Origin: Methylobacterium oryzihabitans
GTDB lineage: Bacteria > Pseudomonadota > Alphaproteobacteria > Rhizobiales > Beijerinckiaceae
Direction of reading: 5' to 3'
DNA length: 64,000 nucleotides
NCBI RefSeq assembly: GCF_004004555.2
Contig: NZ_SACP01000014.1
Span: forward strand, 62,001-126,000
Shown here: positions 36,083 to 45,003 of the stretch, piece by piece
Position numbering within the stretch: position 1 is the stretch's first letter
How the letters are laid out: every line of letters starts with the position of its first letter
Notes under the pieces: generated by a model
What the model was told of the DNA's origin: nothing
Database searches by the model: none
The model's input: only the letters and a program-made list of their open reading frames with translations
Translations under genes and position numbers: made by a program

Positions 36083-37057
36083 TCATGGCCCCTGGCGCTC
36101 GGCGGCGAGGCGCTCGGCCCGCTGGCGCTCCTCCGGGGTGAGGCCGGCGACCGCCTGGGCGAGCCAGGCGTCGTCGAGCCCCTGCGCCTTGGCGGCCATG
36201 CTCCAGGCGGCGGCCTCGACGAGGTTCTTCGGCACGCCGCGGCCGCTGGCGTAGAGCCGGGCGACGCGGTTCTGCGCCACCGCGTTGCCGCGGCCGGCGG
36301 CGTGGCGGAAGTAGCGCGCGGCGCGGGCCTCGTCCTTCGGCACGCCCTCGCCGTTGAACAGCAGGATCGAGAACTCGACCTCGCCGGCGACGTCGCCGTT
36401 GTCGGCGGCGCGGCGGAACCACTGCGCCGCCTTGGCGGTGTCCTTCTCGACGCCGCGGCCCTGGAGGTAGAGCACGCCGAGCGCGTGCTGGGCCGGTGCG
36501 ACCTCCTGGTGGGCGGCCTGCCGCAGCAGCTCGGCCGCCCGGCGCAGGTCGTCCGGCGCGCCGGTGCCGAGCAGGATCAGCGCGAGGTTGAAGCAGGCGG
36601 TGGGGTCGGCGAGCCGGGCCGCCTTCTCGAGCCAGGCGCGCCCGGCCGCCGGGTCCTTCGCCTGCCCGCGGCCCTCGATCGCCATCATGCCGAGGATCGA
36701 CATCGCCCGGGCGTCGCCGAGATTGGCGGCGAGCCGGTACCACTCCGCCGCCTTGGCGGGATCCTGCCGCACGCCGAGGCCCTGGCTGTACAGCTCGCCG
36801 AGCAGCGTCATCGCGGCGGCGTCGGTCCTGTTGGTCTCCAGGCGCTTGGTCGCCTCTCGGAAGGCCGTGACGTAGTAGCCGCGCTGATAGGCGCCGTAGG
36901 CGAGGTCGGCCTTCGGGTCGTTGGGCCGGCCCGGCGGCAGCGCGGTCGCGCCCGGCAGCATCTTGGGCGGGCCGGACGGCGGCGCCGCGGCGGCCGGAGC
37001 GAGGCCGGCGAGCAGGAGCGCGAGGCCCGGTCCGGCGAGGCGATGCACCCGGCTCAT
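36083..37057 (-). CDS. Sel1-repeat (TPR-like) secreted protein
   Basis: A 324-residue protein made of Sel1-like repeats. A signal peptide is clear (AGPGLALLLAGLAPAAAA, cleaved near A-A-A). At least five repeats follow the pattern A-x-x-x-L-G-x-x-Y/M-x-x-G-x-G-V-x-x-D-x-x-K-A-A-x-W-Y/F-R/E-x-A-A, for example LGELYSQGLGVRQDPAKAA and LGVLYLQGRGVEKDTAKAA. Such proteins act as scaffolds for envelope or signalling complexes; no partner is evident. Its start overlaps the methyltransferase stop by 4 nt, so the two are co-translated. The ATG at 37057 starts MSRVHRLAGPG; longer readings extend into the upstream gene. Confidence 0.88.
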   Translation of the reverse strand: MSRVHRLAGPGLALLLAGLAPAAAAPPSGPPKMLPGATALPPGRPNDPKADLAYGAYQRGYYVTAFREATKRLETNRTDAAAMTLLGELYSQGLGVRQDPAKAAEWYRLAANLGDARAMSILGMMAIEGRGQAKDPAAGRAWLEKAARLADPTACFNLALILLGTGAPDDLRRAAELLRQAAHQEVAPAQHALGVLYLQGRGVEKDTAKAAQWFRRAADNGDVAGEVEFSILLFNGEGVPKDEARAARYFRHAAGRGNAVAQNRVARLYASGRGVPKNLVEAAAWSMAAKAQGLDDAWLAQAVAGLTPEERQRAERLAAERQGP

Positions 37058-37737
37058 GCGCGGCTCCCGAACGGCAGGAACGACAGCAGGCGCCGCGGCG
37101 CGACCTCGCGCGCGAGGCGGCTCAGGGATGCCGAGGGCAGCGGCAGGGTCAGGAACCGCTCGTAGGAGCACGCCGTGATGGCGGCCTCGTCGGGCAGCCA
37201 GCGGGCGGTGCGGCGGCGCCGGCCCGGCCACACCACCACGATGCCGCCGCGGGTGTTCTCGACGTAGGCGAAGCGGTGCTCGGTGCAGTCGTGCAGCCAG
37301 ATCACCGTCTTGTAGACGTCGCCCATCCAGGTCAGGTCGCCGGGCGTGCCGCGCTCGCGCCGCCCCCGCAGGCAGGCGTCGAGATCCGGCAGCGCCGCGA
37401 GGTCGTCGGCCGGGAAGCAGTCGTCGAGCACCACCGTGCCGCCCGGCCGCAGGCAGGCCCAGGCGTTGACGAAGTCGCGCCGGGACTGCGCGTAGGTGTG
37501 CAGCCCGTCGATGAACACGCAGTCGAAGCTGCGGGTGTTGGCGCGGAAGAAGTCGTCGCTGGTCGCCACGACCGTCTCGCCGCGAATCCCCTCGCGCGGC
37601 ACCTTGAAGTGCGGGTCGACCCCGGTCCGGTTCGGGATCGCGACCCGGTTGAAGGTGGTGGCGTGATCGACGCCGATCTCCAGGTAGTCCCGGTAGCGTC
37701 CGCCCGAGAGGGCGTTGATGACCTCGTGCCGTTCCAT
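37054..37737 (-). CDS. Class I SAM-dependent methyltransferase
   Basis: A 227-residue methyltransferase resembling the Methyltransf_24/cephalosporin-hydroxylase-like group. YRDYLEIGVDHATTFNRV is the SAM-binding first strand and loop with an acidic residue. SFDCVFIDGLHTYAQSRRDFVNAWACLRPGG and VVLDDCFPADD follow the usual order, with D-G-L-H-T-Y typical of this group. The C-terminal 60 residues (GGIVVVWPGRRRRTARWL) are less conserved. The substrate is unknown; relatives often act on sugars or secondary metabolites. It lies 8 nt after the ThiE-like gene and overlaps the Sel1 gene by 4 nt, so the three form one leftward unit. Confidence 0.8.
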   Translation of the reverse strand: MERHEVINALSGGRYRDYLEIGVDHATTFNRVAIPNRTGVDPHFKVPREGIRGETVVATSDDFFRANTRSFDCVFIDGLHTYAQSRRDFVNAWACLRPGGTVVLDDCFPADDLAALPDLDACLRGRRERGTPGDLTWMGDVYKTVIWLHDCTEHRFAYVENTRGGIVVVWPGRRRRTARWLPDEAAITACSYERFLTLPLPSASLSRLAREVAPRRLLSFLPFGSRA

Positions 37738-37745
37738 GGCCGCCC

Positions 37746-38375
37746 TCAGGCGCCGAGGCGTGCTTGCGCCGCCGCCACCGTGGCGGCGCCGTCCGGCCCG
37801 GCCCACAGGGTCGCGTCGAGGGCGACGAACTCGGCCCCGGTCGCCGCGAGGTCGGCCACCGCGTCGAGGCTGCGGGCGAGCGCCACGCAGGGCGTCTCGA
37901 AGATCTCGGCCCACCATTCGGCGCGCTCGCGCACCGTCTCGGGCGCGGTGCCCGGCAGGTCGCCGAACAGCACGTAGTCGACCGCGGCCTCGCCGGCCTC
38001 CATCGCCTCGTGCCGGGTGGCGAGGCCGCCGGTGCCGAGGATGCGCCCGTCCCGCAGGCGCCCGCGCAGGTCGCCGAGGTCGCCCTCCGCGACGTGGATG
38101 CCGTCGGCCCCGCCCCGGGCCGCGACCGAGACGAGGTCGATCCCCTCCGCCGGGCAGGCGACCACCACCGCGGCCCCCGCCTCCTGCGCCGCCGGCGCCA
38201 GCGCCTTCAGCACCTTGACGAGGCTGCGCTCGTCGGCCGGGGCGAGGTGCAGGATCACCGCCGCCACGTCCCCGGCGGCGCAGGCCGCGGCGAGGGACGG
38301 CGCGAGGTCGGGGCCGGCCTCCGGGCCGGAGACGAGGATCAGGCGGGGCGCGGGAGGGGCTTTGGGCTCGGCCAT
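37746..38375 (-). CDS. ThiE-like thiamine phosphate synthase family protein
   Basis: A 209-residue TIM-barrel protein related to thiamine phosphate synthase. Blocks such as PRLILVSGPEAG, AAVVVACPAEGIDLVSVAARGGADGIHVAEGDLGDLR (in pieces), YVLFGDLPG and FVALDATLWAGPDG follow the order of ThiE barrels. The conserved LTDR start of true ThiE is changed to LVSGPE, and the diphosphate-binding lysine/serine region is weak, so catalysis is uncertain. This divergent version is common near fba in Rhizobiales. Start is the ATG at 38375 (MAEPKAPPAP). It belongs with the methyltransferase and Sel1 genes downstream. Confidence 0.72.
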   Translation of the reverse strand: MAEPKAPPAPRLILVSGPEAGPDLAPSLAAACAAGDVAAVILHLAPADERSLVKVLKALAPAAQEAGAAVVVACPAEGIDLVSVAARGGADGIHVAEGDLGDLRGRLRDGRILGTGGLATRHEAMEAGEAAVDYVLFGDLPGTAPETVRERAEWWAEIFETPCVALARSLDAVADLAATGAEFVALDATLWAGPDGAATVAAAQARLGA

Positions 38376-38506
38376 GCGGGCAGCGGAGTCTTCTCGGGGG
38401 TCTTCTCGAAAGCACGACGGGCGGGCGGTCGTCGGACCGTCCGCCCCGTGCGGCCTTACGGGTGCCTGATGGTGAAACCGGGGCGGGGCCGCCCCGGGGT
38501 CGCGGA

Positions 38507-39595
38507 TTACTCCGCGGCGGCCTTCTGCTTGGCGCCGAAGGACGGGTCGAGCTTGCCGGCGGCGTAGCGCTTGGCCATCTCGGACAGCGCGACCGGGCGG
38601 ATCTTGCCGGCGTTGCCCGCGGTGCCGAACTCCTCGAACCGCTGCTGGCACAGCTTGGTCATCGCCTCCATGGCGGGCTTGAGGTACTTGCGCGGATCGA
38701 ACTCGGCCTTGTTCTCCGACAGGATCTTGCGGATCTGGCCGGTCATCGCCATCCGGTTGTCGGTGTCGATGTTGATCTTGCGCACGCCGTGCTTGATGCC
38801 GCGCTGGATCTCCTCCACCGGCACGCCCCAGGTCGGCTTCATCTCGCCGCCGTACTGATTGATGATGTCCTGCAGGTCCTGCGGCACCGAGGACGAGCCG
38901 TGCATCACCAGGTGGGTGTTGGGCAGGCGGCGGTTGATCTCCTCGATCACGTTCATCGCCAGCACCGCGCCGTCGGGCTTGCGGGTGAACTTGTAGGCGC
39001 CGTGCGAGGTGCCCATCGCGACCGCGAGCGCGTCGACCTTGGTCGCCTCGACGAACTTCACCGCCTCGTCCGGATCGGTGAGGAGCTGGTCGTGCGAGAG
39101 CACGCCCTCGGCGCCGTGGCCGTCCTCGGCCTCGCCCTCGCCGCTCTCCAGCGAGCCGAGCACGCCGAGTTCGCCCTCGACCGAGACGCCGGCCCAGTGC
39201 GCCATCTCCGAGACCTTGCGGGTGATCTCGACGTTGTAGGCGTAGTCCGCCGGGGTCTTGCCGTCGGCCTTGAGCGATCCGTCCATCATCACCGAGGTGA
39301 AGCCGTACTGGATCGCGGTGGCGCAGGTCGCCTCGTTGTTCCCATGGTCGAGATGCATGCAGACCGGGATCTGCGGGTAGATCTCGACGAGACCGTCGAT
39401 GAGCTTGGCCAGCACGACGTCGTTGGCGTAGGAGCGCGCGCCGCGGCTCGCCTGGAGGATGACCGGCGAGTCGGTCGCGGCGGCCGCCGCCATGATGGCG
39501 AGACCCTGTTCCATGTTGTTGATGTTGAAGGCCGGAACGCCGTAGCCGTACTCGGCGGCGTGGTCGAGGAGCTGCCGGAGCGTGATGCGGGCCAT
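38507..39595 (-). CDS. fba: Class II fructose-bisphosphate aldolase
   Basis: A 362-residue zinc-dependent aldolase of the class IIB (often called Calvin-cycle) subtype. [27 protein letters not shown] opens the protein. The metal and substrate sites are [39 protein letters not shown] and [11 protein letters not shown]. It cleaves or forms fructose-1,6-bisphosphate in glycolysis and gluconeogenesis. It is the last of the leftward gap-pgk-fba cluster, 91 nt after pgk. No RuBisCO or phosphoribulokinase gene is in the window, so the subtype name should not be read as proof of a Calvin cycle. Confidence 0.95.
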   Translation of the reverse strand: MARITLRQLLDHAAEYGYGVPAFNINNMEQGLAIMAAAAATDSPVILQASRGARSYANDVVLAKLIDGLVEIYPQIPVCMHLDHGNNEATCATAIQYGFTSVMMDGSLKADGKTPADYAYNVEITRKVSEMAHWAGVSVEGELGVLGSLESGEGEAEDGHGAEGVLSHDQLLTDPDEAVKFVEATKVDALAVAMGTSHGAYKFTRKPDGAVLAMNVIEEINRRLPNTHLVMHGSSSVPQDLQDIINQYGGEMKPTWGVPVEEIQRGIKHGVRKINIDTDNRMAMTGQIRKILSENKAEFDPRKYLKPAMEAMTKLCQQRFEEFGTAGNAGKIRPVALSEMAKRYAAGKLDPSFGAKQKAAAE

Positions 39596-39686
39596 GGTGG
39601 TCCTCCGAAGGTGGGGGTTGGGTCGAGCGGAATGATAGCGGATGGTTCGGGCGGCGTCCTGCTCCGCCCGGCCTGGACGGAAACCG

Positions 39687-40889
39687 TCAGCCCTTCACGC
39701 GCAGGGCGTCGACGCCCGGCAGCGGCTTGCCTTCGAGCCACTCCAGGAAGGCGCCGCCGGCGGTGGAGATGTAGGTGAAGTCCTCGGCGACGCCGGCATG
39801 GTTGAGCGCAGCCACCGTGTCGCCGCCGCCCGCCACCGAGACGAGCTGGCCGGCCTTGGTGCGCGAAGCCGCGTGGCGGGCCGCCGCCACCGTGCCCTGG
39901 TCGAAGGGGGCGAACTCGAAGGCGCCGAGCGGGCCGTTCCACACCACGGTCCTGGCGTCGTTCATCGCCGCGGCGACCCGCTCGACCGACTGCGCCCCGA
40001 CGTCGAGGATCATGCCGGTCTCCGGGATCGCGTCGACCCCGTAGGTGTGGTGCGGCGCGCCGGCCTTGAACTCCTCGGCGACGATCGCGTCGACCGGCAG
40101 CAGGATGGCGCAGTTCGTCTCCCGCGCCCGCTCCATGATGCGCTGCGCGGTGCCGGCGAGATCCTTCTCGCACAGCGACTTGCCGACGCCGAGGCCGGCG
40201 GCGTGCAGGAAGGTGTTGGCCATGCCGCCGCCGATCACCAGGGCGTCGACCTTGCCGACGAGGTTCTCCAGCAGGTCGATCTTGGTCGAGACCTTCGAGC
40301 CGCCGACGATCGCCAGGACCGGCCGGGTCGGGGCCTCGAGGCCCTTGGTCAGGGCGTCGAGCTCGGCCTGCATCTGGCGCCCGGCATAGGCCGGCAGCAG
40401 GTGGGCGAGCCCCTCCGTCGAGGCGTGGGCACGGTGGGCGGCCGAGAAGGCGTCGTTGACGTAGACGTCGCCGTTCTCGGCGAGCGCCTTGGCGAAGCCG
40501 GCGTCGTTCTTTTCCTCGCCGGCGTGGAAGCGGGTGTTCTCCAGCATCAGCACGCCGCCGTCGGGCAGCGCCGCGACCGCCTCGGCGGCGGCGGGTCCGA
40601 CGCAGTCCGACGCGAAGGCGACCGGGCTGCCGAGAAGCCCCTGGGTCGCCTCGGCGACGGGCTTGAGCGACTCGGAGGCGACCGGCTTGCCCTTGGGGCG
40701 GCCGAAATGCGCCAGCAGGATCACCTTGCCGCCGGCCGCCGCGATCTCGCGGATCGTCGGCAGGACGCGCTCGATCCGGGTCGCGTCGGTGACGCGGCCG
40801 TCATCCATCGGCACGTTGAGGTCGACGCGCAGCAGGACGCGCTGGCCCTTGAGGTCGCCGGCGTCGTCGAGGGTACGGAAACGGGTCAT
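39687..40889 (-). CDS. pgk: Phosphoglycerate kinase
   Basis: A 400-residue PGK. The N-domain substrate motif is [22 protein letters not shown], followed by [13 protein letters not shown] and [17 protein letters not shown]. The hinge [20 protein letters not shown] and the nucleotide site [12 protein letters not shown] and [18 protein letters not shown] are intact. It transfers phosphate between 1,3-bisphosphoglycerate and ADP. It lies between gap and fba on the same strand, separated from gap by a small membrane-protein gene and a dispersed repeat. The start is the ATG at 40889. Confidence 0.96.
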   Translation of the reverse strand: MTRFRTLDDAGDLKGQRVLLRVDLNVPMDDGRVTDATRIERVLPTIREIAAAGGKVILLAHFGRPKGKPVASESLKPVAEATQGLLGSPVAFASDCVGPAAAEAVAALPDGGVLMLENTRFHAGEEKNDAGFAKALAENGDVYVNDAFSAAHRAHASTEGLAHLLPAYAGRQMQAELDALTKGLEAPTRPVLAIVGGSKVSTKIDLLENLVGKVDALVIGGGMANTFLHAAGLGVGKSLCEKDLAGTAQRIMERARETNCAILLPVDAIVAEEFKAGAPHHTYGVDAIPETGMILDVGAQSVERVAAAMNDARTVVWNGPLGAFEFAPFDQGTVAAARHAASRTKAGQLVSVAGGGDTVAALNHAGVAEDFTYISTAGGAFLEWLEGKPLPGVDALRVKG

Positions 40890-40944
40890 CGGCTCGGGGC
40901 CTTCTGCAGGAGGCCGGGGCGGCGCGCCCCGTCGATCGGGGGGG

Positions 40945-41361
40945 TTAGCGGGGGAGCAGGCCGGCGAGGTTGAGGCGCTGCGCCACCAGCAGCAGCGCCA
41001 CCGTCAGCACCGCGGTGACGGCGGCGGTGACGATCAGGGCGCCGAGGCCGGGCAGGCGCCGGGTGCGGTCGGACAGCGCCCGCACCTCGCTGCGCAGGGC
41101 GGCGAGATCGGACTGGCGCGCCGCGTCGTTCATGCGCTCGGCGGCAGTCCCCATCCGGTCCTCGACCCGCGACAGCAGCGCCTCCGAGCGGGCGTACTTG
41201 TCCTCGATCCGGGACGCCTTGTCCTCGATCCGGGCGAGCTGGTCGGCCACGGGCGAGGAGGCGGGCACGGGAGCCGGGGGCGTCACCGGGACGGGCAGCG
41301 CGGGCTCGGGCTCGCGGGGGATCGGCGTGACGGCGCTGCGGGCGACCGGGGCGTCGGACAT
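40945..41361 (-). CDS. Hypothetical coiled-coil protein with C-terminal membrane anchor
   Basis: A 138-residue protein of unknown function. The N-terminal 40 residues are proline-rich ([20 protein letters not shown]). Residues about 40-100 are a heptad-like helix ([23 protein letters not shown], with repeated R-I-E-D-K) that is probably coiled coil. A single hydrophobic segment [21 protein letters not shown] near the end anchors it in the membrane, so it reads as a tail-anchored protein. Start is the ATG at 41361 ([10 protein letters not shown]); a longer frame to 41526 runs into a repeat. It lies 55 bases before pgk and may be co-transcribed with it. Confidence 0.65.
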   Translation of the reverse strand: MSDAPVARSAVTPIPREPEPALPVPVTPPAPVPASSPVADQLARIEDKASRIEDKYARSEALLSRVEDRMGTAAERMNDAARQSDLAALRSEVRALSDRTRRLPGLGALIVTAAVTAVLTVALLLVAQRLNLAGLLPR

Positions 41362-41451
41362 CGGGGGCTCATCCGGGTTGGCGAAGGGCGACGAACGGCG
41401 TGATACGAGTGTCGGACGATCGGTTCCGAAAATCGTCTCGAAGCCCGCGCG

Positions 41452-41470
41452 GTGGAGCCTTCGGCTCCAC
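41452..41470. repeat. Short hairpin next to dispersed repeat copy 2
   Basis: A perfect 8-base stem, GTGGAGCC at 41452-41459 and GGCTCCAC at 41463-41470, with a TTC loop, in the gap between gap and the small membrane-protein gene. No T-run follows on either strand. It borders the family A repeat and could stabilise a processed 3' end of the gap transcript. Confidence 0.5.
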
Positions 41471-41476
41471 ACGACT

Positions 41477-41568
41477 GAGCGAGGCCGGTTTCTGCATCGC
41501 GACTGCGATTGCACGGCCATCGCCACGATCCCGCAGGGATCGCCGAGCGATCAATCAGAAACCGTATG
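41477..41568 (+). repeat. Dispersed repeat family A, copy 2
   Basis: A 92-base copy of the family seen at 13411-13485 and 48168-48240. It begins GAGCGAGGCCGGTTTCTGC and ends AATCAGAAACCGTATG. The core CGATCCCGCAGGGATCGCC (41526-41544) contains a small palindrome, GATCCC/GGGATC, also seen in copy 3. The ends are complementary (GGTTTCTG / CAGAAACC), and their changes relative to copy 1 compensate each other, keeping the terminal stem. Confidence 0.7.
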
Positions 41569-41606
41569 AGGCGCCCGGAGCCGCGACCGGCTCCGGGCCC
41601 TCGTCG

Positions 41607-42614
<1,008 letters not shown>

Positions 42615-42937
42615 GTCGTCATTCTCCCGAATACGGGGCCGTCGGGCCCCGGAAATGGCCGCGACGCTTCCGTTGCGGAACAGGGCAGGCCCGGAAGGCA
42701 AGCCGCATGCCCGGGCGGGAGCGCGAAGCCGATGCGATGAGGGGTGGAGGCCGCCGCGATCCCGGCCACGCCCGCCGGCCCCGATCGGGCGGCTGGAGCG
42801 AGGGAGGGGTCGATCGTCACGGGCACTCGCCTGGAATGTGCCGGCGCGCGGGGGCGGCCGTGCAGGGCGCCGGCTTCCTAACATGCGGACCTGTGCTGTC
42901 AAACCGCGACCCCGCCCGGCCGTGATCTCGGGTGTGG
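42615..42937 (-). promoter_or_regulatory. Gene-free region upstream of gap with a possible promoter
   Basis: This stretch holds no supported gene and probably contains the gap promoter and leader. On the minus strand TTGACA occupies 42902-42897 and TAGGAA lies 16 bases later (42880-42875); the second box is a poor -10. The implied leader is about 260 nt. Nothing resembling a known riboswitch was recognised. The stretch from 42938 to 43111 is a dispersed repeat, listed separately. Confidence 0.3.
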
Positions 42938-43111
42938 GCGACCGCAGGGCGACGCTCCATGGCGGGCGCGAAGAGCGCCCCGCGGAGCGGGTTCGAGGGG
43001 ACGCACGTCCCCTCGAACGCGAAAGCGGAGCGAGAGCCAAGTGAGCGGATGCGAACGCCGGCGCCTGAGGCCAAGCAAAAAACAGGGCCATCGCTCTGAA
43101 GCGATGGCCCT
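42938..43111 (-). repeat. Dispersed repeat family B, copy 1 (inverted)
   Basis: A 174-base element that is the reverse complement of the copies at 43947-44151 and 45841-46002. Shared landmarks are GCGACCGCAGGGCGACGCTC near one end, GGCGGGCGCGAAGAGCGCCC, GTGAGCGGATGCGAACGCCG and GCGCCTGAGGCCAAGCA. It ends with a 12-base hairpin, AGGGCCATCGCT at 43084-43095 and AGCGATGGCCCT at 43100-43111. It separates gap from the DUF4164 gene. No coding capacity is evident. Confidence 0.8.
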
Positions 43112-43211
43112 TGGGGCGGAGGATGACGGGGGTTGCCGCCGGCCCGGACGTTGCGGCGGCGACCCCTCGCCTTTAGGCTCCGGCCCGTCGCGTACCGGAA
43201 GGAGTGGATCG

Positions 43212-43496
43212 ATGGGTGCAGCGATGGACGATGCGCTGCGCCGGCTCGATTCCGCCGTCGCCGCCCTCGACCTCGCGGTGTCGCGCCGGCTCGACGCCGA
43301 GCGCAGCCGGGGTGACCTGGAGACCGAACTCGAGATCATGCGCGAGGACCGGGTGCGGCTCGGCGCCGAGCTCGACGCCGTGACCGCCCGGCTGGCGGAA
43401 GTCGAGGCCGCCGCCGACGAGGTCGGCCACCGGGTCGGCCGCGCCATCGGCGCCGTCGAGGGCGTGCTGGCCCGGCCCGAACCGCCGGAGGCCTGA
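43212..43496 (+). CDS. DUF4164 family coiled-coil protein
   Basis: A 94-residue helical protein of the DUF4164 family found directly upstream of zapA in Rhizobiales. It is almost entirely predicted coiled coil: LRRLDSAVAALDLAVSRRLDAER, TELEIMREDRVRLGAELDAV and RLAEVEAAADEVGHRVGRAI. No membrane segment. Its constant position next to zapA suggests a link with the division apparatus, which is inference. Start is the ATG at 43212 after GGAAGGAGTGG; a second ATG at 43224 is possible. It lies 74 nt before zapA. Confidence 0.82.
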   Translation: MGAAMDDALRRLDSAVAALDLAVSRRLDAERSRGDLETELEIMREDRVRLGAELDAVTARLAEVEAAADEVGHRVGRAIGAVEGVLARPEPPEA

Positions 43497-43570
43497 GGGT
43501 ATCGCCGGAGGCATGAGGATCGCCGCGGGCCGGGTCGGGCCGCGGCCTGCAGCGTTGGAGTCGACATCGA

Positions 43571-43942
43571 ATGCCTCAGGTGACCGTCAGCATCGCCGGC
43601 CGGACCTACCGCATGGCCTGCGGCGTCGGGGAGGAGGCCCACCTCGAATCCCTGGCGCAGGGCTTCGACGCCCGCATCACCGAGATGCGCAAGGCGTTCG
43701 GCGAGATCGGCGACATGCGCCTGCACGTCATGGCGGCCCTGACCCAGTCCGACGAACTGGCCGAGACCCGGCGCCGGATGGCCGAGATGGAGCGCGAGAA
43801 CGCCGAGCTGAAGCGCGCCGCCGACGCGCAGGCCGCCGAGCGCCAGGCCGGCGAGGCCCGCCTCGCCGAGAGCCTCGGCCGCACCGCCGAGCGGATCGAG
43901 ACGCTCGCACAGTCGCTGATGCCGGTTCCCGCAGCCTCCTGA
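43571..43942 (+). CDS. zapA: Cell division protein ZapA
   Basis: A 123-residue ZapA, a cytoplasmic protein that bundles FtsZ filaments in the Z-ring. The N-terminal globular part is QVTVSIAGRTYRMACGVGEEAHLESLAQGFDARITEMRKAFGEIGDMRLHVMAAL (seen in order), with the typical D-x-x-L-x-V-M-A-A-L-x-x-S/T-D-E-L close. A long coiled-coil tail follows (RRRMAEMERENAELKRAADAQ). The ATG is at 43571. The next features are a hairpin repeat, 6S RNA and the 5-FTHF cyclo-ligase gene, the conserved zapA-ssrS-ygfA order known from many proteobacteria. Confidence 0.93.
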   Translation: MPQVTVSIAGRTYRMACGVGEEAHLESLAQGFDARITEMRKAFGEIGDMRLHVMAALTQSDELAETRRRMAEMERENAELKRAADAQAAERQAGEARLAESLGRTAERIETLAQSLMPVPAAS

Positions 43943-43946
43943 CCTC

Positions 43947-44151
43947 AGGGCCATCGCTTCAGAGCGATGGCCCTGGTTTCCTGCTTGGCCTCAGGCGCCG
44001 GCGTTCGCATCCGCTCACTCGGCTTCCGCTCCGCTTTCGCGTTCGGGCGGACGTTCGTCCTCCCGAACCCGCTCCGCGGGGCGCTCTTCGCGCCCGCCAT
44101 CGAGCGTCGCCCTGCGGGCGACCGCAGGACAATCGCTGAAGCGATGGCCCT
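43947..44151 (+). repeat. Dispersed repeat family B, copy 2
   Basis: A copy of about 205 bases beginning 4 bases after the zapA stop. Its first part is a perfect 12-base hairpin with a TCAG loop (AGGGCCATCGCT 43947-43958, AGCGATGGCCCT 43963-43974), followed by CTTGGCCTCAGGCGCCGGCG and the landmark GCCCTGCGGGCGACCGCAGG near the far end, then a second half-copy of the hairpin sequence (AAGCGATGGCCC). It is longer than copies 1 and 3 because of about 30 extra bases in the middle (GCGTTCGGGCGGACGTTCG). The hairpin may end the zapA transcript. Confidence 0.8.
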
Positions 44152-44204
44152 GCTCCTGACCCTACCCCCTGGCGCCGGAGCCGGGTCGGCGCTACATCGG
44201 GTCT

Positions 44205-44361
44205 GCGAGGCTGCGGTTCTCGACAGGAGACACATTCCCCGGGGCCTTATCGACTCCCTCGGGAGCTGTCCCTGCCCTGGTCCGTGGACCGGGGCAAAAC
44301 GGCGCCCACCTACTCTGTAGGTTTCCCGGGATCGATTCTCCAACGGCTCTCGTGGCCTCGC
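44205..44361 (+). ncRNA. ssrS: 6S RNA
   Basis: A likely 6S RNA of about 157 nt, which binds housekeeping RNA polymerase in stationary phase. It lies between zapA and the 5-FTHF cyclo-ligase gene, the conserved location. The ends pair (GCGAGGC 44205-44211 with GCCTCGC 44355-44361). A strong apical hairpin is GCCCTGGTCC-GTG-GACCGGGGC near 44274-44296. The central bubble has small hairpins on each side: CTCCC/GGGAG near 44255 and CCTAC/GTAGG near 44309-44321. The stretch GGCGCCCACCTACTCTGTAG resembles alphaproteobacterial 6S RNAs as I recall them. Exact ends are uncertain by several bases. Confidence 0.78.
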
Positions 44362-44423
44362 GCTCGCCCCCCGGGGCGTACCCCATCCAGCGGGCTTCTC
44401 CTCCCGCGCATGTCCTGCCGCGC

Positions 44424-44999
44424 ATGAGCGATCCATCGGCCGACAAGGCCGCCCTCCGGCGCCTCGCCCTCGCCCGCCGGGACGCCCTGGCGCCCGGGAC
44501 ACGGGCGGCGGCCTCGGCGCGGGTGGCCGATCTGGTGCTCGCCCTGCCGGACCTCGCCCGCCACGGCCTCGTCGGCGCCTACTGGCCGATCCGCAGCGAA
44601 CTCGACCTGCGCCCGTTGCTGCTGCGCCTGCGCGCGCGCGGACAGGCGGTGGCGCTGCCGCAGGTGACGCCGGACGGCCTCGTGTTCCGCCTCGTCGGCG
44701 AGGGCGAGGCGCTCGCCCGCGGCGGCTTCGGCCTCAGCGAGCCGGGGCCCGACGCGCCGGCGGTGCGCCCGCGCGCCCTGCTGGTGCCGCTCGCCGCCTT
44801 CGACCGCCGCGGCCACCGCATCGGCTACGGCAAGGGCTACTACGACCGGGCGCTCGCCGACCTGGAGCGCGACGGGCCCCTCGACGCCGTCGGCGTCGCC
44901 TTCGCTGCCCAGGAGGTCGCGCAGGTGCCCGACCACCCCTACGACCGCCGCCTCGGCCGCATCGTGACGGAAGACGGCGTGATCGAGACCGGAGCCTGA
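44424..44999 (+). CDS. fau: 5-formyltetrahydrofolate cyclo-ligase
   Basis: A 191-residue enzyme that converts 5-formyl-THF to 5,10-methenyl-THF with ATP, recycling a folate storage form. Key blocks are LRRLALARRDAL near the N-terminus, VGAYWPIRSELDLRPLL, VALPQVTPDGLVFRL, and the signature RALLVPLAAFDRRGHRIGYGKGYYDRAL, which holds the ATP-binding G-x-G-K-G-x-Y-D. The end D-H-P-Y-D-R-R-L-G-R-I-V-T-E is complete. Start is the ATG at 44424. Its position after 6S RNA allows co-transcription, as in other proteobacteria. It ends 4 bases before the YmdB-type gene, so the two form an operon. Confidence 0.94.
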   Translation: MSDPSADKAALRRLALARRDALAPGTRAAASARVADLVLALPDLARHGLVGAYWPIRSELDLRPLLLRLRARGQAVALPQVTPDGLVFRLVGEGEALARGGFGLSEPGPDAPAVRPRALLVPLAAFDRRGHRIGYGKGYYDRALADLERDGPLDAVGVAFAAQEVAQVPDHPYDRRLGRIVTEDGVIETGA

Positions 45000-45003
45000 C
45001 CCG

